Origin: Bradyrhizobium diazoefficiens
GTDB lineage: Bacteria; Pseudomonadota; Alphaproteobacteria; Rhizobiales; Xanthobacteraceae
Direction: 5' to 3'
Length of the DNA: 64,000 nucleotides
Assembly (NCBI RefSeq): GCF_016599855.1
Contig: NZ_CP067041.1
Coordinates: forward strand, 2,046,001-2,110,000
Of the stretch, positions 8,782 through 17,239 are shown in pieces. Under the pieces are notes generated by a model. The model made no database searches. It saw only the letters and a program-made list of their open reading frames with translations, and was not told the DNA's origin. How positions within the stretch are numbered: position 1 is the stretch's first letter; each line of letters opens with the position of its first letter. The position numbers were made by a program, and so were the translations under genes.

Positions 8782-10401
8782 ATGCCTCAAGGTGCAAGCC
8801 CAAGCAGAGGCAAGGACACTCTGATCCGCAATGCCCGGCTGATCGACGGCACCGGCGCGCCGTGGTTCGAGGCCCACCTGCGCATCAGCGGCAGCCGCAT
8901 CGCGGCGATCGGCGCGTCCTTGCCGGCGGACGGGGCCGACATCATCGATGCGCGCGGCTGCTATCTCGCGCCGGGCTTCATCGACGCGCATTGCCATGAC
9001 GACCTGATCTGCCTGCGCGAGCCTGACAGGCCGGAGAAAGCGTTGCAGGGCGTGACCACGCTCGTGGTCGGCAATTGCTGCTTCTCGCTCTATCCGGCAA
9101 CTGCAAACTCCGCCGAGATGCTGCGCCTGCATTTCTCGGGTCTCGCCGGTGAGACCCATGCCAACGAAATCTTCGACAGTTTCGACGGCTACCGGCAGGC
9201 CCTGGAAGGGCCGGGCGTCGCGCTCAACCTCGTCTCGCTGGTCGGGCATGCCGCAATCCGGCTTGCCGTGCTCGGTTATGAGCGCCGCGCGGCGACGGAG
9301 CAGGAGATCGCGGCGATGCAGGCGCTGCTCGCGCAGCAGTTCGCCCAGGGTGCCGCCGGCCTGTCGCTCGGCCTTGTCTATCCGCCGAGCGCCTATGCCG
9401 ACACCGATGAACTATGCGCGCTGGCAGAGACCGTGCGCAGTCATGGCAAGCTGCTCACGGCGCATATCCGCAGCTATGAAGCGGGCCTCTTACAATCCAT
9501 CGAGGAGTTCATCGCGATCCTGCGCGCCTCCGGCGCGGCGGGGCTGCTGTCGCATTTGCAGTCGGCGGGAAAGCCGAACTGGGGCGCGATTCCCAACGCA
9601 CTCGAAAAGCTGGAGGCCGCGCGCGCAGAGGGGATCGACATCTCCTTCGACATGTACCCATATCCTGCCGGCAGTTCCTACATGCTGCAATTGCTGCCGC
9701 CGGCCGCGCTCGAAGGCGGCATCGATGCGCTGCGTACGCGATTGCGCGATCCGGCCCAGCGCGAAGCGCTGCGCGTGCTGGTGGAGGAGGGCGATCCCGA
9801 TCCGCATGCCGCGCAGTCCAAGATCGTGCTGATCGGCTGGCACAATGTGCGCATCTCCGGCACCGGCAATCCCGCGCTGAAGCCGCTCGAGGGCAAGTCG
9901 ATGGTCGATGCCGCGCGCGAGCTCGGCATCTCGCCGTTCGATCTCATGGTTCGCTGCATCGAGGAAGACCAGGGCCAGACTGGCATCATCATGTTCCAGC
10001 TCGATGAGGCCGATCTGCGCGCGGCCTTCACCCATCGCCTGCACATGGTCGGCTCCGACGGCATTCCGCGCCCGGGCACCAAGCCGCATCCGCGCGCCTA
10101 TGGCAGTTTCCCGCGCGTGGCCGGCCGCCTGACGCGCGAGCAAGGCTGGCTGACTTTGGAAGACGCCGTGCGGCGGATGACGGCGATGCCCGCCCAGCGC
10201 TTCGGCCTGTCCGACCGCGGCATCCTGCGGCCGGGCATGATCGCGGATCTCACGTTGTTCGATGAAACCATCATGGACAAAGCGACGTTCGAGGCGCCGA
10301 CGGAAATGCCAGCGGGCATCCGTTCGGTCTTCGTCGCGGGCGAGGCCGTGGTCACGGACGGACGCAGCACCTTCGCGCGGCCGGGCCGGGCTCTGATCTA
10401 A
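8782..10401 (+). CDS. N-acyl-D-amino-acid deacylase family amidohydrolase
   Basis: A 539-residue amidohydrolase-superfamily enzyme. It begins LIRNARLIDGTGAPWF and carries the metal-site motif GFIDAHCHDD, HLQSAGKPNWG, and the distal MVGSDGIPRPG with PRAYGSFPR. This arrangement is that of D-aminoacylases, which hydrolyse N-acyl-D-amino acids to the free D-amino acid and acid. The ATG at 8782 follows AGGAGGGAAG; a longer frame to 8692 lies inside the MFS gene. The exact substrate is unknown; N-carbamoyl or dihydropyrimidine-type substrates cannot be excluded. It lies between an uptake carrier and a RidA gene in one operon. Confidence 0.85.
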   Translation: MPQGASPSRGKDTLIRNARLIDGTGAPWFEAHLRISGSRIAAIGASLPADGADIIDARGCYLAPGFIDAHCHDDLICLREPDRPEKALQGVTTLVVGNCCFSLYPATANSAEMLRLHFSGLAGETHANEIFDSFDGYRQALEGPGVALNLVSLVGHAAIRLAVLGYERRAATEQEIAAMQALLAQQFAQGAAGLSLGLVYPPSAYADTDELCALAETVRSHGKLLTAHIRSYEAGLLQSIEEFIAILRASGAAGLLSHLQSAGKPNWGAIPNALEKLEAARAEGIDISFDMYPYPAGSSYMLQLLPPAALEGGIDALRTRLRDPAQREALRVLVEEGDPDPHAAQSKIVLIGWHNVRISGTGNPALKPLEGKSMVDAARELGISPFDLMVRCIEEDQGQTGIIMFQLDEADLRAAFTHRLHMVGSDGIPRPGTKPHPRAYGSFPRVAGRLTREQGWLTLEDAVRRMTAMPAQRFGLSDRGILRPGMIADLTLFDETIMDKATFEAPTEMPAGIRSVFVAGEAVVTDGRSTFARPGRALI

Positions 10402-10426
10402 ATCATCACACACAGGACAATACGCA

Positions 10427-10810
10427 ATGACGCTGAAACGATACGGCGCGGCCGGCGGCACCGGCACCGGCGGCCAGCACCTTCCTTTTGCCCGCGCTGT
10501 CGAGGCCAACGGCTGGCTCTACGTCTCGGGGCAGACTCCCATGGAGAACGGCGAGGTGATCGAGGGCGGCATCATTCCCCAATCGCACAAGGCCATCCGC
10601 AATTTGCTCGCCATCCTGACTGAAGCCGGCTACGAGCCCAAGGATGTCGTCCGTTGCGGTGTCTGGCTCGACGATCCCAGAGACTTTCAAAGCTTCAACA
10701 AGGTCTTTGCCGAATATTTCGGCGCCAATCCGCCGGCGCGGGCCTGCGTGGTGTCGAGCATGGTGGTGGACTGCAAGGTGGAGATCGACTGCGTCGCCTA
10801 TCGCGGGTGA
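10427..10810 (+). CDS. RidA family protein (enamine/imine deaminase)
   Basis: A 127-residue YjgF/YER057c/UK114 protein. WLYVSGQTPMENGE, the C-terminal PPARACVVSSMV (with the conserved Arg that holds the substrate carboxylate) and KVEIDCVAYRG fit the family. RidA proteins hydrolyse reactive imines/enamines released by PLP or flavin enzymes acting on amino acids. It is the third gene after the MFS carrier and D-aminoacylase, 25 bases downstream, which suggests that the deacylated amino acid is next oxidised to an imine by an enzyme encoded elsewhere. It is the last gene before a convergent TonB gene. Confidence 0.88.
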   Translation: MTLKRYGAAGGTGTGGQHLPFARAVEANGWLYVSGQTPMENGEVIEGGIIPQSHKAIRNLLAILTEAGYEPKDVVRCGVWLDDPRDFQSFNKVFAEYFGANPPARACVVSSMVVDCKVEIDCVAYRG

Positions 10811-10873
10811 ACGAAAAGTTGCGGTAATGACGTTTCATCTCGATCTCGACGCGCTTTGGAAGCGTTGCTGCGC

Positions 10874-11599
10874 TTACCGGGCGAAACTCACCGGCGCGAG
10901 GTAGCTCTCTCGGGCCCCAGGCTTGGCGGCTGGAAATGCCGGGAACGGACTGGCGCGTCGGAGCAGGTTGAGCGCCTCGTGGTCGAGCACCGCATTGCCG
11001 GAAGTCTTTGCCACCTCGCTGTCGATGACGTCGCCGGCACGATTCAGTTCAAACCGCACGGTGACCGTGCCGGACGCGCCGTGCGCCGCGGCCGGATAGC
11101 GCTTGAATCGTTGCAGGTGACCGAACACCAGCGCGTTATAAGCGTTGGCGCTGGCCTGACTGAATTGTCCGATGTGTTCGGTCTTCGGCGGTGCGCGGGT
11201 CTCCGGCGCGGGCGGCTCCGGCTCCGGCTTCGGCTCCTCGACCTGTTTAGGCGTTTCCTGCGGCAAGGTGACTTCGGCCTGCTGCTGCGGCGGTGGCGGC
11301 TGCTCCACCTTTTCAACCGGTTGCTCCTGCTTGGGCGGCTCCTTCGGTACCTCCTCCGCCTGCTGCATGGCCGGCCCGACCGCGATGTCCTGGTCCTGGA
11401 TTTCGGGCGAGCTGGCGTCGACCGGCGCGAGCGACACGGTGATAGCCGGGATGATGTTGGCTTCGGCCGGCGGCCGGTGGGCGTACCAGAACGCAACACC
11501 CGCCGCGAGCGCCGCATGCGCCAGCAGGATGGTCAGGCCGGCAAGGCTCCAGCGCGATAAGCCCTGTCCCTCCGGCAGATGCAGGGTGTGCGCGTTCAT
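10874..11599 (-). CDS. tonB: TonB family energy-transducing protein
   Basis: A 241-residue TonB. It has an N-terminal inner-membrane anchor (SLAGLTILLAHAALAAGVAFW), a periplasmic Pro/Glu/Lys-rich spacer (about residues 75-140, repeated PKPEPEPP and PPPPQQQ) and a C-terminal TonB domain with FKRYPAAAHGASGTVTVRF. It passes proton-motive energy from ExbBD to outer-membrane receptors. It overlaps the upstream ExbD gene by ATGA, so translation is coupled. The nearby TonB-dependent receptor is the probable client. Confidence 0.9.
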   Translation of the reverse strand: MNAHTLHLPEGQGLSRWSLAGLTILLAHAALAAGVAFWYAHRPPAEANIIPAITVSLAPVDASSPEIQDQDIAVGPAMQQAEEVPKEPPKQEQPVEKVEQPPPPQQQAEVTLPQETPKQVEEPKPEPEPPAPETRAPPKTEHIGQFSQASANAYNALVFGHLQRFKRYPAAAHGASGTVTVRFELNRAGDVIDSEVAKTSGNAVLDHEALNLLRRASPFPAFPAAKPGARESYLAPVSFAR

Positions 11600-12030
11600 G
11601 GCTTCGTCGCCGGCGTTTCCAGCCCGACTAAAGCGAGCTTCAGATACCCACCGTCACGCATGACGTTCATGACCGCCATCAGCTCGCCATAGCTCAGTGA
11701 CTTGTCGGCGCGGATGAAGATCGTTTCATCCCTGTGACTGTTGGTCGCCGTATCGAGCGCTCCGGCAAGCGCCTCACGCGCGACAATGGTTTCGCCGATC
11801 GCGACGCTCTGGTCTGGCTTGATGGTGACGAAAACCGGTTTGTCGGGCCGCGGTTGTTCCGGCGCCGTGCTCGCCGGCAGATTGACGCCGATGTCGACGG
11901 TCGCAAGCGGCGCCGCCACCATGAAGATGATCAGCAGCACCAGGATGACGTCGATGAAAGGAGTGACGTTGATCTCGTGCTGGATTTCGAGATCGTCGCC
12001 GCCGGAGCGTGAGCCGAGACGCATCGCCAT
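11596..12030 (-). CDS. exbD: ExbD biopolymer transport protein
   Basis: A 144-residue ExbD. The diagnostic NVTPFIDVILVLLIIFMVAAP segment has the membrane Asp needed for proton coupling. It is followed by a periplasmic domain ending with FIRADKSLSYGELMAVMNVMRDGGYLKLALVG. The ATG at 12030 lies five bases after the ExbB stop; the longer open frame to 12300 reads inside exbB out of frame. It works with ExbB and TonB in the inner membrane. Confidence 0.92.
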   Translation of the reverse strand: MAMRLGSRSGGDDLEIQHEINVTPFIDVILVLLIIFMVAAPLATVDIGVNLPASTAPEQPRPDKPVFVTIKPDQSVAIGETIVAREALAGALDTATNSHRDETIFIRADKSLSYGELMAVMNVMRDGGYLKLALVGLETPATKP

Positions 12031-12035
12031 CACCG

Positions 12036-12851
12036 TCACTCCGCCGCGTGCGGCAGCGACATGGTCCGGCCGCGCTGGCCCCGGCTGATCATGAGCAGCA
12101 ATTGCGCCGAGGCGTCGCCCAACAAGGCGCGATACCCGGCGATCACGCGGGCGAGGTGATTGTAGATCACGACCGCAGGGATTGCGGCGACGAGTCCGAG
12201 CGCGGTCGCCAGCAGCGCTTCGGCGATGCCCGGCGCCACCACCGCGAGATTGGTCGTATGGGATTCTGAAATCCCGATAAAGGAATTCATGATGCCCCAC
12301 ACCGTGCCGAACAATCCGACAAAGGGCGCGGTGGCGCCGATGGTGGCGAGGATGCCGACGCCGCGTGAGATCTGCCGCGTCGCCGCCGCTTCCACACGCT
12401 CCAGCCGCAATGCGACGCGCTCCTTGAAGCCGTCATCGACCAGGCCGCCCGACAGCTCCGCCTCGCGCGCAGTCGAGAGGACCAACTGCGCGATGGCGTC
12501 GCGGTCGCCGTCGCATGCGTCCACCGCGTCACGCAGATTGCCGCCTTGCTCCAGCATCTTGATCCGGCGCCGCGCGCGTCTGCTCGCGAGGCGCAGCTCG
12601 ATAGTCTTGGCAAGCCAGACCGTCCACGTTACGAGCGAGGCGAAGGCAAGCCCGATCAATACCCCCTTCACCACGATGTCCGCATTGAGGAACATCCCCC
12701 ATGGCGACAGGTTGTGTGGCAGCAGTGGATTCGGAGCCTGCGCCTGCGCGGGCTGCGCAAGCAGCGCAGCCGTGGCAAGCAGGCTGAAGGCACCCATCAT
12801 GACGGGCCGGGAGCAAAGCATGCGCCCGCGTTTGTTTCCGCAACTATTCAT
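12036..12851 (-). CDS. exbB: ExbB proton-channel protein (MotA/TolQ/ExbB family)
   Basis: A 271-residue ExbB with an N-terminal signal-like segment (MMGAFSLLATAALLAQPAQAQAP) typical of the long ExbB form. Three transmembrane helices follow: GVLIGLAFASLVTWTVW, then GVGILATIGATAPFVGLFGTVWGIM and IAEALLATALGLVAAIPAVV. The last two form the conserved MotA/ExbB domain. The ATG at 12851 is chosen because AAGAAAGAG precedes it and because the frame to 12923 runs into the TonB-dependent receptor stop. It is the first gene of exbB-exbD-tonB and lies 68 bases after the receptor. Confidence 0.9.
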   Translation of the reverse strand: MNSCGNKRGRMLCSRPVMMGAFSLLATAALLAQPAQAQAPNPLLPHNLSPWGMFLNADIVVKGVLIGLAFASLVTWTVWLAKTIELRLASRRARRRIKMLEQGGNLRDAVDACDGDRDAIAQLVLSTAREAELSGGLVDDGFKERVALRLERVEAAATRQISRGVGILATIGATAPFVGLFGTVWGIMNSFIGISESHTTNLAVVAPGIAEALLATALGLVAAIPAVVIYNHLARVIAGYRALLGDASAQLLLMISRGQRGRTMSLPHAAE

Positions 12852-12919
12852 ATCGCTCTTTCTTGTCTCGATCGGCCCCCCAATCGTTCCCCCGCACCTC
12901 ATTGTTCCGCGAAAAGCCG

Positions 12920-15900
12920 TCAAAGGAGTCCGTCAAAATGATAGTTCACGCCGGCTTTGACCTGGTCGACCGCGGACTCGACGGTCACGCTGTTGCCGAA
13001 CGGTGTCGCGAAGCTCAAGCTCTTGCTGCCGAAGTCGAGGTGATTGTACTCCAGCTTGGCCGACCAGCGAGAACCCAGCATATATTCCACGCCGCCGCCG
13101 GCGATCCAGCCGGGCCTGGTCGTGCTGACCAGGGTGGTTCCGTCGAGCCCGCTGTTCACGTCCATGCGGTAGTCCGCATTCATCCATGCGGCGCCGCCCT
13201 TTGCATATAGCATCAGCGGTCCCGTGACATAGCCGATCCGGCCGCTCAAAGTGTCATACCAGCTGTGATCGCTGGTCATCGACAGTGCGGCCGTTCCGGC
13301 GGGATCAATGAAGTTGGCTTTGCCTTGTGCCGAGGTCCACTCGAGTTCGCCCTCGATGCCGACCAGCCAGTTCGGCGCAAGCAGATGATTGTACCCGAAC
13401 TGCAGACCACCAAGCGCGCCGGCCGGATTTGTCGCCCCCCAGCCGATCGGCGTGAGCACATGCTCGCCCGCGCTCAACGCACCGCCGAAGTTGGCGCCGA
13501 CATAAGCACCGGCCCAATGATAGGCAATCGGGGCTTGAGCCTTGGTGTAGAAGGCACCCAGGACGCCCGGAGTCTTCTCCGGACCGCCGATCTTTTGCGA
13601 GATGCCGAAATAATATCCGCGCCGCGGTCCGTACTGCGGGGCAAACACGCCGATGCCGCTGCCGTTGCGGATTTGATAGATGTAGTCGGCCACGTTGACC
13701 ACGTCGAACCGGACCGTCACCGGCAGTCCGTTCCAGCCATTGACGAACTCGTGCGACACACCGGTGTTGACCTGCCAGTAGGACGGCAGGTGGGCGCAGT
13801 TGGGGCAGGTCGAGCCATCCGGAGGGTCCGTCCGCAGGCCGCTGCCGTAAATGAACGTCGCGCTCACAGTGGTGCCGTCCAACCAGGTGTTGGAGTCGAA
13901 CCACCGGTAGGCGACCCGTCCTGAGCCCGTATAGGTCTGATCGTGGTCGGTGTGGATCCAATGGTTCTGGATGTAGGCCAGGTCATCCGGACTGAACAGC
14001 GTCTGGTTCGACACGACAGTGTGCGCGTGCTGGACGCCCCATGCCCAACTGGTGTCGGCGGAGAAGCCGCCCCACCTGAACCTGAGTTTCAGCTCGGTGC
14101 CGTAATTTTCGGCTCTATCGTAGTTGAACGCGGTCAGCGTGTAGGCTTGGCCGAACTGCCCGTCATCAAGCAGGTCCCTGGCCTTCTTGTAGTAGATGCT
14201 GCCGCCGAGTTCCAGGCTCGGACAATTTGCTGCGACGGGCGCTTTGGTCGGCATCGCGCCCGCGCTGGTCGGACATTGCGGCAGCAATTGCTGCGTAAAG
14301 CCGGCGTCGTAAACATCTGCCCGCTCGGGCTGGATCGCGCCGATATTCTGAAGCGGCTGGCCGGCCACCTGGCCCGGCAGCACCGCCGCCTGATCGGCCG
14401 TAACCGTCGGGACGGCCGAAGTCGTTCCATTGAAAATATCGGCTGCAGCCGTCCGGCCAAGCACCTGCGGCGGCGGCTGGAACGTGCGCATGTAGCCGAC
14501 ATGCAGCACGGTCGACCACCATGGCTTGTAGGTCAGGCTGGCGCGCGGGCTGAACTGGTTGGCATCGGTGTATTGATAGATCTGGTCGAACCGCAGTCCG
14601 TAATTGAGCGTGAGCTCCCGGGTGAGCCGCCACTCGTCCTGCGCATAGGCGCCGAGCTGCCAGCCGAACAATCTGCTCTTGTCGAGAATGTTGAATGGCG
14701 AGTCGATCGCCGTCAGGCCGCTCGGATCGGCCGGATCGAGCGGCTGAACGGTGCTGACGTTCGCGATCCGGGTTTGCTCGCCGTGGGTGTAAAAACCGGC
14801 GCGAACGGTGTGCGCCTCGTTCAGGCGGTACGAGAAATCGCCGGACACGCCGTTGAGGAACGAGCTGCGGTAAACATCGGATGCGACGTTGTTGATGAAG
14901 AGATCGCCGACGGGATCCGGAAGGAAGTGAAGATCGCTGTAACGCGAATAATAGGAAAGCTGCGCATCGAAATTGCCTTCGGATTTCTGCCAAGCAATGA
15001 CGTTGTAGGCGTTCTTCTCGTATTGGTTCTCATTGAGGGTCGCCGAATCAAAGGCGCTTTTGCCAAAGGCGGTGTAGGTAGTGCAGGCCGGGTCGGTGCA
15101 GAAGCCTCCGGCGTTGCCGGGCTGCCCGGGATTGTTGGGGATCTGGTAGCGGGTCAGGCCGAAGCCCGAAATGGTGACGACGCGCGTCTGCGGATCGAGA
15201 GCCGTCGACGTATAGGCGAAGAATCGGCCCTGTTCCGAATGATCGTGGATGGCGTTGAGGGACGGCAGGGGATTCTCGAGACCGAGGCCGGTGTTGAGAT
15301 AGCGGCCGGCGACATAATAGTCGGTGTTTCCCGCGACCCCGCCATATTCGAAGCTTGGGGTGATGGTCTGGCGGCTGCCGCCATAAATGCTGACGCTGCC
15401 CCCGGACAGCGCCGCTCCGCTCTTCGAAGTGATGTCGAGGACACCCGCCGTACGCAAGCCATATTGGGCCGGCAGCGCGCCGGTAAGCAACTGTATGTTG
15501 CTGATGAAGGAGGTCTCCAGAAGCTGCGAGAAACCGGAAACGCCGTCGGGCAGCAGGATTCCATTGATCCGGTACTGAACGTTGGCGTGCTCGTTGCGGA
15601 TGTGGAAATCGCCGGCGCTCGTTGAGTCCTGGTAGACGCCCGGAAATTGCAGCACGATGTCGCTGAGCTGGGCGGCACTTCCCTGCGGGAGCGTCTCGAG
15701 GTCCCTCTGGTTGAGTTGGTAGTTCGTCGTGCCGGCCTTCGGCAGAATGACGCTGTCACGCCGCTGGTCGAAATTCTGGGTCTGCTGGACGACCTGACGA
15801 TTGGCGGCGGCTTCGACCTGTGCCTGCGTCGGCACAGTCGCAGGCGGAGTGGTCGTGACCTGCCTCGTCGGCTGCGGCTGCGGCGGTGTGCGCGGCCGCC

Positions 15901-16201
15901 GTCGTTCGGCCGGCGCGGCTACGCGGGTTTCCGGCAGTACGGTCGTGCCTGGCCCGGCAGTGGGAGCCGCCTGCTGCTGCGGCGCTTGCGCTGCCGGCTG
16001 CGCGGGAGCGGGTGTCTCGGTCGCTTGCGGCGTCGGCGAGGGCGCTGCGGTCGGAGAAGCGCTGGGCTGCGGCGTGGCGGTGCCGGGCGTTGCATTGTCA
16101 TTCTGCGCCATCGCCTCCGCGCTCCAAAGGGTCGCGAGAGTGAGCGACGATGCCGACATGAGCAGGATGCGGAACGCACGCAAGGAGGGGAGGCTGTTCA
16201 T
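12920..16201 (-). CDS. TonB-dependent receptor fused to a C-terminal outer-membrane beta-barrel domain
   Basis: A 1093-residue outer-membrane receptor. After a signal peptide (LLMSASSLTLATLWSAEAMAQ) comes a long Pro/Ala/Thr-rich region (about residues 30-140) with a possible TonB box near TVLPETRVAAP. The plug follows (LSDIVLQFPGVYQD, QLLTGALPAQYGLRTAGVLDI), then the 22-strand barrel, whose last strand ends near GYYFGISQKIGG. The frame then continues for about 200 residues into a second module beginning WAGAYVGANFGG. That module has repeated Tyr/Gly-rich amphipathic strands (SGRIGYVTGPLMLYAKGGAAW, KLEYNHLDFG, VKAGVNYHF) like the small Omp25-type barrels of rhizobia. The substrate is probably a metal chelate or ion. 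ATG 16201 has AGGA upstream; the GTG at 16222 is less likely. Confidence 0.85.
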   Translation of the reverse strand: MNSLPSLRAFRILLMSASSLTLATLWSAEAMAQNDNATPGTATPQPSASPTAAPSPTPQATETPAPAQPAAQAPQQQAAPTAGPGTTVLPETRVAAPAERRRPRTPPQPQPTRQVTTTPPATVPTQAQVEAAANRQVVQQTQNFDQRRDSVILPKAGTTNYQLNQRDLETLPQGSAAQLSDIVLQFPGVYQDSTSAGDFHIRNEHANVQYRINGILLPDGVSGFSQLLETSFISNIQLLTGALPAQYGLRTAGVLDITSKSGAALSGGSVSIYGGSRQTITPSFEYGGVAGNTDYYVAGRYLNTGLGLENPLPSLNAIHDHSEQGRFFAYTSTALDPQTRVVTISGFGLTRYQIPNNPGQPGNAGGFCTDPACTTYTAFGKSAFDSATLNENQYEKNAYNVIAWQKSEGNFDAQLSYYSRYSDLHFLPDPVGDLFINNVASDVYRSSFLNGVSGDFSYRLNEAHTVRAGFYTHGEQTRIANVSTVQPLDPADPSGLTAIDSPFNILDKSRLFGWQLGAYAQDEWRLTRELTLNYGLRFDQIYQYTDANQFSPRASLTYKPWWSTVLHVGYMRTFQPPPQVLGRTAAADIFNGTTSAVPTVTADQAAVLPGQVAGQPLQNIGAIQPERADVYDAGFTQQLLPQCPTSAGAMPTKAPVAANCPSLELGGSIYYKKARDLLDDGQFGQAYTLTAFNYDRAENYGTELKLRFRWGGFSADTSWAWGVQHAHTVVSNQTLFSPDDLAYIQNHWIHTDHDQTYTGSGRVAYRWFDSNTWLDGTTVSATFIYGSGLRTDPPDGSTCPNCAHLPSYWQVNTGVSHEFVNGWNGLPVTVRFDVVNVADYIYQIRNGSGIGVFAPQYGPRRGYYFGISQKIGGPEKTPGVLGAFYTKAQAPIAYHWAGAYVGANFGGALSAGEHVLTPIGWGATNPAGALGGLQFGYNHLLAPNWLVGIEGELEWTSAQGKANFIDPAGTAALSMTSDHSWYDTLSGRIGYVTGPLMLYAKGGAAWMNADYRMDVNSGLDGTTLVSTTRPGWIAGGGVEYMLGSRWSAKLEYNHLDFGSKSLSFATPFGNSVTVESAVDQVKAGVNYHFDGLL

Positions 16202-16238
16202 TTGAGAGTCCTGACAAGACACTTTTCCGCAAGGCGAA

Positions 16239-16282
16239 GGCGCGCGGGCGAAAGGAGCTTCGCTCCGTGGCCTGCGCGCGCC
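16239..16282 (-). promoter_or_regulatory. GC-rich hairpin in the receptor 5' leader
   Basis: Imperfect arms at 16239-16249 and 16270-16282 (seven exact G/C pairs at the base) enclose an inner GGAGC-TTC-GCTCC hairpin at 16254-16266. It lies between a DUF2946-like gene and the receptor start, both read leftward. There is no T run, so it may be an attenuator or mRNA-processing hairpin rather than a terminator. Confidence 0.4.
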
Positions 16283-16320
16283 CTAATACGCGGCGCTAGC
16301 TGTGGATCGAAGCTTTGGCG

Positions 16321-16689
16321 TCAGGAGATCGGAGGCGCGCGCGACTGAAAGCTGGCGCGGGGGAAGCGCGGTGCCGGGCGCAATTGATCGATCGTGCGAT
16401 CGAGCGGCGCTTCGGCCAGCTCGATCGGCAGCGTCGCCGGAGGCGTTGAGGCCAGCGCGTTGCCCATGGCGGCGACGGCCATGCAGATCGGGCAGAGATC
16501 GTCGTCAGGATGGTTCGCAGGCTGGTTCTGGCTTTGGCCGCTGTGGCTCGCCCCGAGAGCCAGCACCAACGGCCCGGACTCGTGTCCGTTCAACGTATGG
16601 ACGTGACCGAAGGCCAGCGTGAAGTTGATGGCCAGCGCAACGAGTGCGAGCCACGAACCTTGCCCGATATGCTTCCGAAACCAGCGCAT
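16321..16689 (-). CDS. DUF2946-like small secreted/membrane protein (first copy)
   Basis: A 122-residue protein with an N-terminal hydrophobic segment (SWLALVALAINFTLAFGHVH), a central CPIC motif preceded by acidic and His residues (NHPDDDLCPICMAV), and a C-terminus ending SRAPP. The layout matches DUF2946-type proteins that sit beside metal-transport genes. The HVH and CPIC residues could bind a soft metal, but this is inference. A Shine-Dalgarno AGGAT lies upstream. It reads leftward into the receptor gene after 119 bases. A second protein of the same design lies at 17691-18095. Confidence 0.6.
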   Translation of the reverse strand: MRWFRKHIGQGSWLALVALAINFTLAFGHVHTLNGHESGPLVLALGASHSGQSQNQPANHPDDDLCPICMAVAAMGNALASTPPATLPIELAEAPLDRTIDQLRPAPRFPRASFQSRAPPIS

Positions 16690-16710
16690 CCCAAACCGCT
16701 ATCCTAAGTC

Positions 16711-16730
16711 CGCAATGTTATCTGACCGGG
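16711..16730. promoter_or_regulatory. Possible half Zur site before the first DUF2946-like gene
   Basis: The bases AATGTTAT (16714-16721) match one half of the perfect palindrome at 17442, eight of ten positions over that half-site, but the other half is not conserved. It lies 22 bases upstream of the DUF2946-like start. This is a weak candidate. Confidence 0.25.
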
Positions 16731-16738
16731 CTCTCCGG

Positions 16739-17162
16739 TCAATCGCCGGGGGGGGCGTCGAAAGCCCGAATATTTCCCTTTGTGGCCGATTGGTGACGGA
16801 GATCTGCATTGCAACGGGCCAGCGGTTCACCGATGCCGGTCGACTCGATGACGAGGTAATCGAAGCGCCCGTCGTCGGCGAGGCGTCGCACTTCTTTCAG
16901 GAGATCATCGCGAAGCGTGCAGCAGATGCAGCCGTTTGACATTTCGACCAGCTTCTCGTCGGTGCGCGAGAGCCCGCCATCATGCTTCACCAGCTCGGCA
17001 TCGATGTTCACCTCGCTCATGTCGTTGACGATGACCGCGACCTTCAATCCGTCCCGGGTTGTTGAGGATGTGGTTGAGCAGCGTGGTCTTGCTCGCGCCA
17101 AGGAATCCGGACAGGACGGTGACGGGGAGACGACGGTCTCCCGCGATTTGGCGTTGGCTCAT
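16739..17162 (-). pseudogene. Broken CobW/COG0523-type GTPase
   Basis: Remnant of a G3E-family metallochaperone GTPase. The N-terminus reads [20 protein letters not shown], then [15 protein letters not shown]. At the CCCGGG around 17053-17058 the frame shifts by one base, after which [20 protein letters not shown], the CxCC motif NGCICC, and [13 protein letters not shown] continue in the next frame. Homology stops there, so about three quarters of a normal 400-residue protein is missing. The P-loop also has Ser in place of the conserved Gly (GASKTT). Frameshift, truncation and a damaged Walker A together argue for a pseudogene. CobW-type proteins are classical Zur-regulated genes. Confidence 0.8.
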
Positions 17163-17239
17163 GAACACTCCGGATCAAACGTGGTCAGTCGAGGACAGGC
17201 TTGCGGGCGCTTCGGTATCGAATTCCGCAGCGCAACGGC

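Noticed and set aside
7362..8783. 473-codon leftward frame over the MFS gene
   Set aside because: Antisense shadow; Gln/Arg/Asp-rich with no domain.
13943..15625. 560-codon open frame opposite the TonB-dependent receptor
   Set aside because: It reads antisense over the receptor, with Arg/Ala/Gly-rich text and no family motifs; high GC makes such frames common here.
16712..16729. Second full Zur box
   Set aside because: Only one half matches the 17442 palindrome; it is kept as a weak half-site, not a box.
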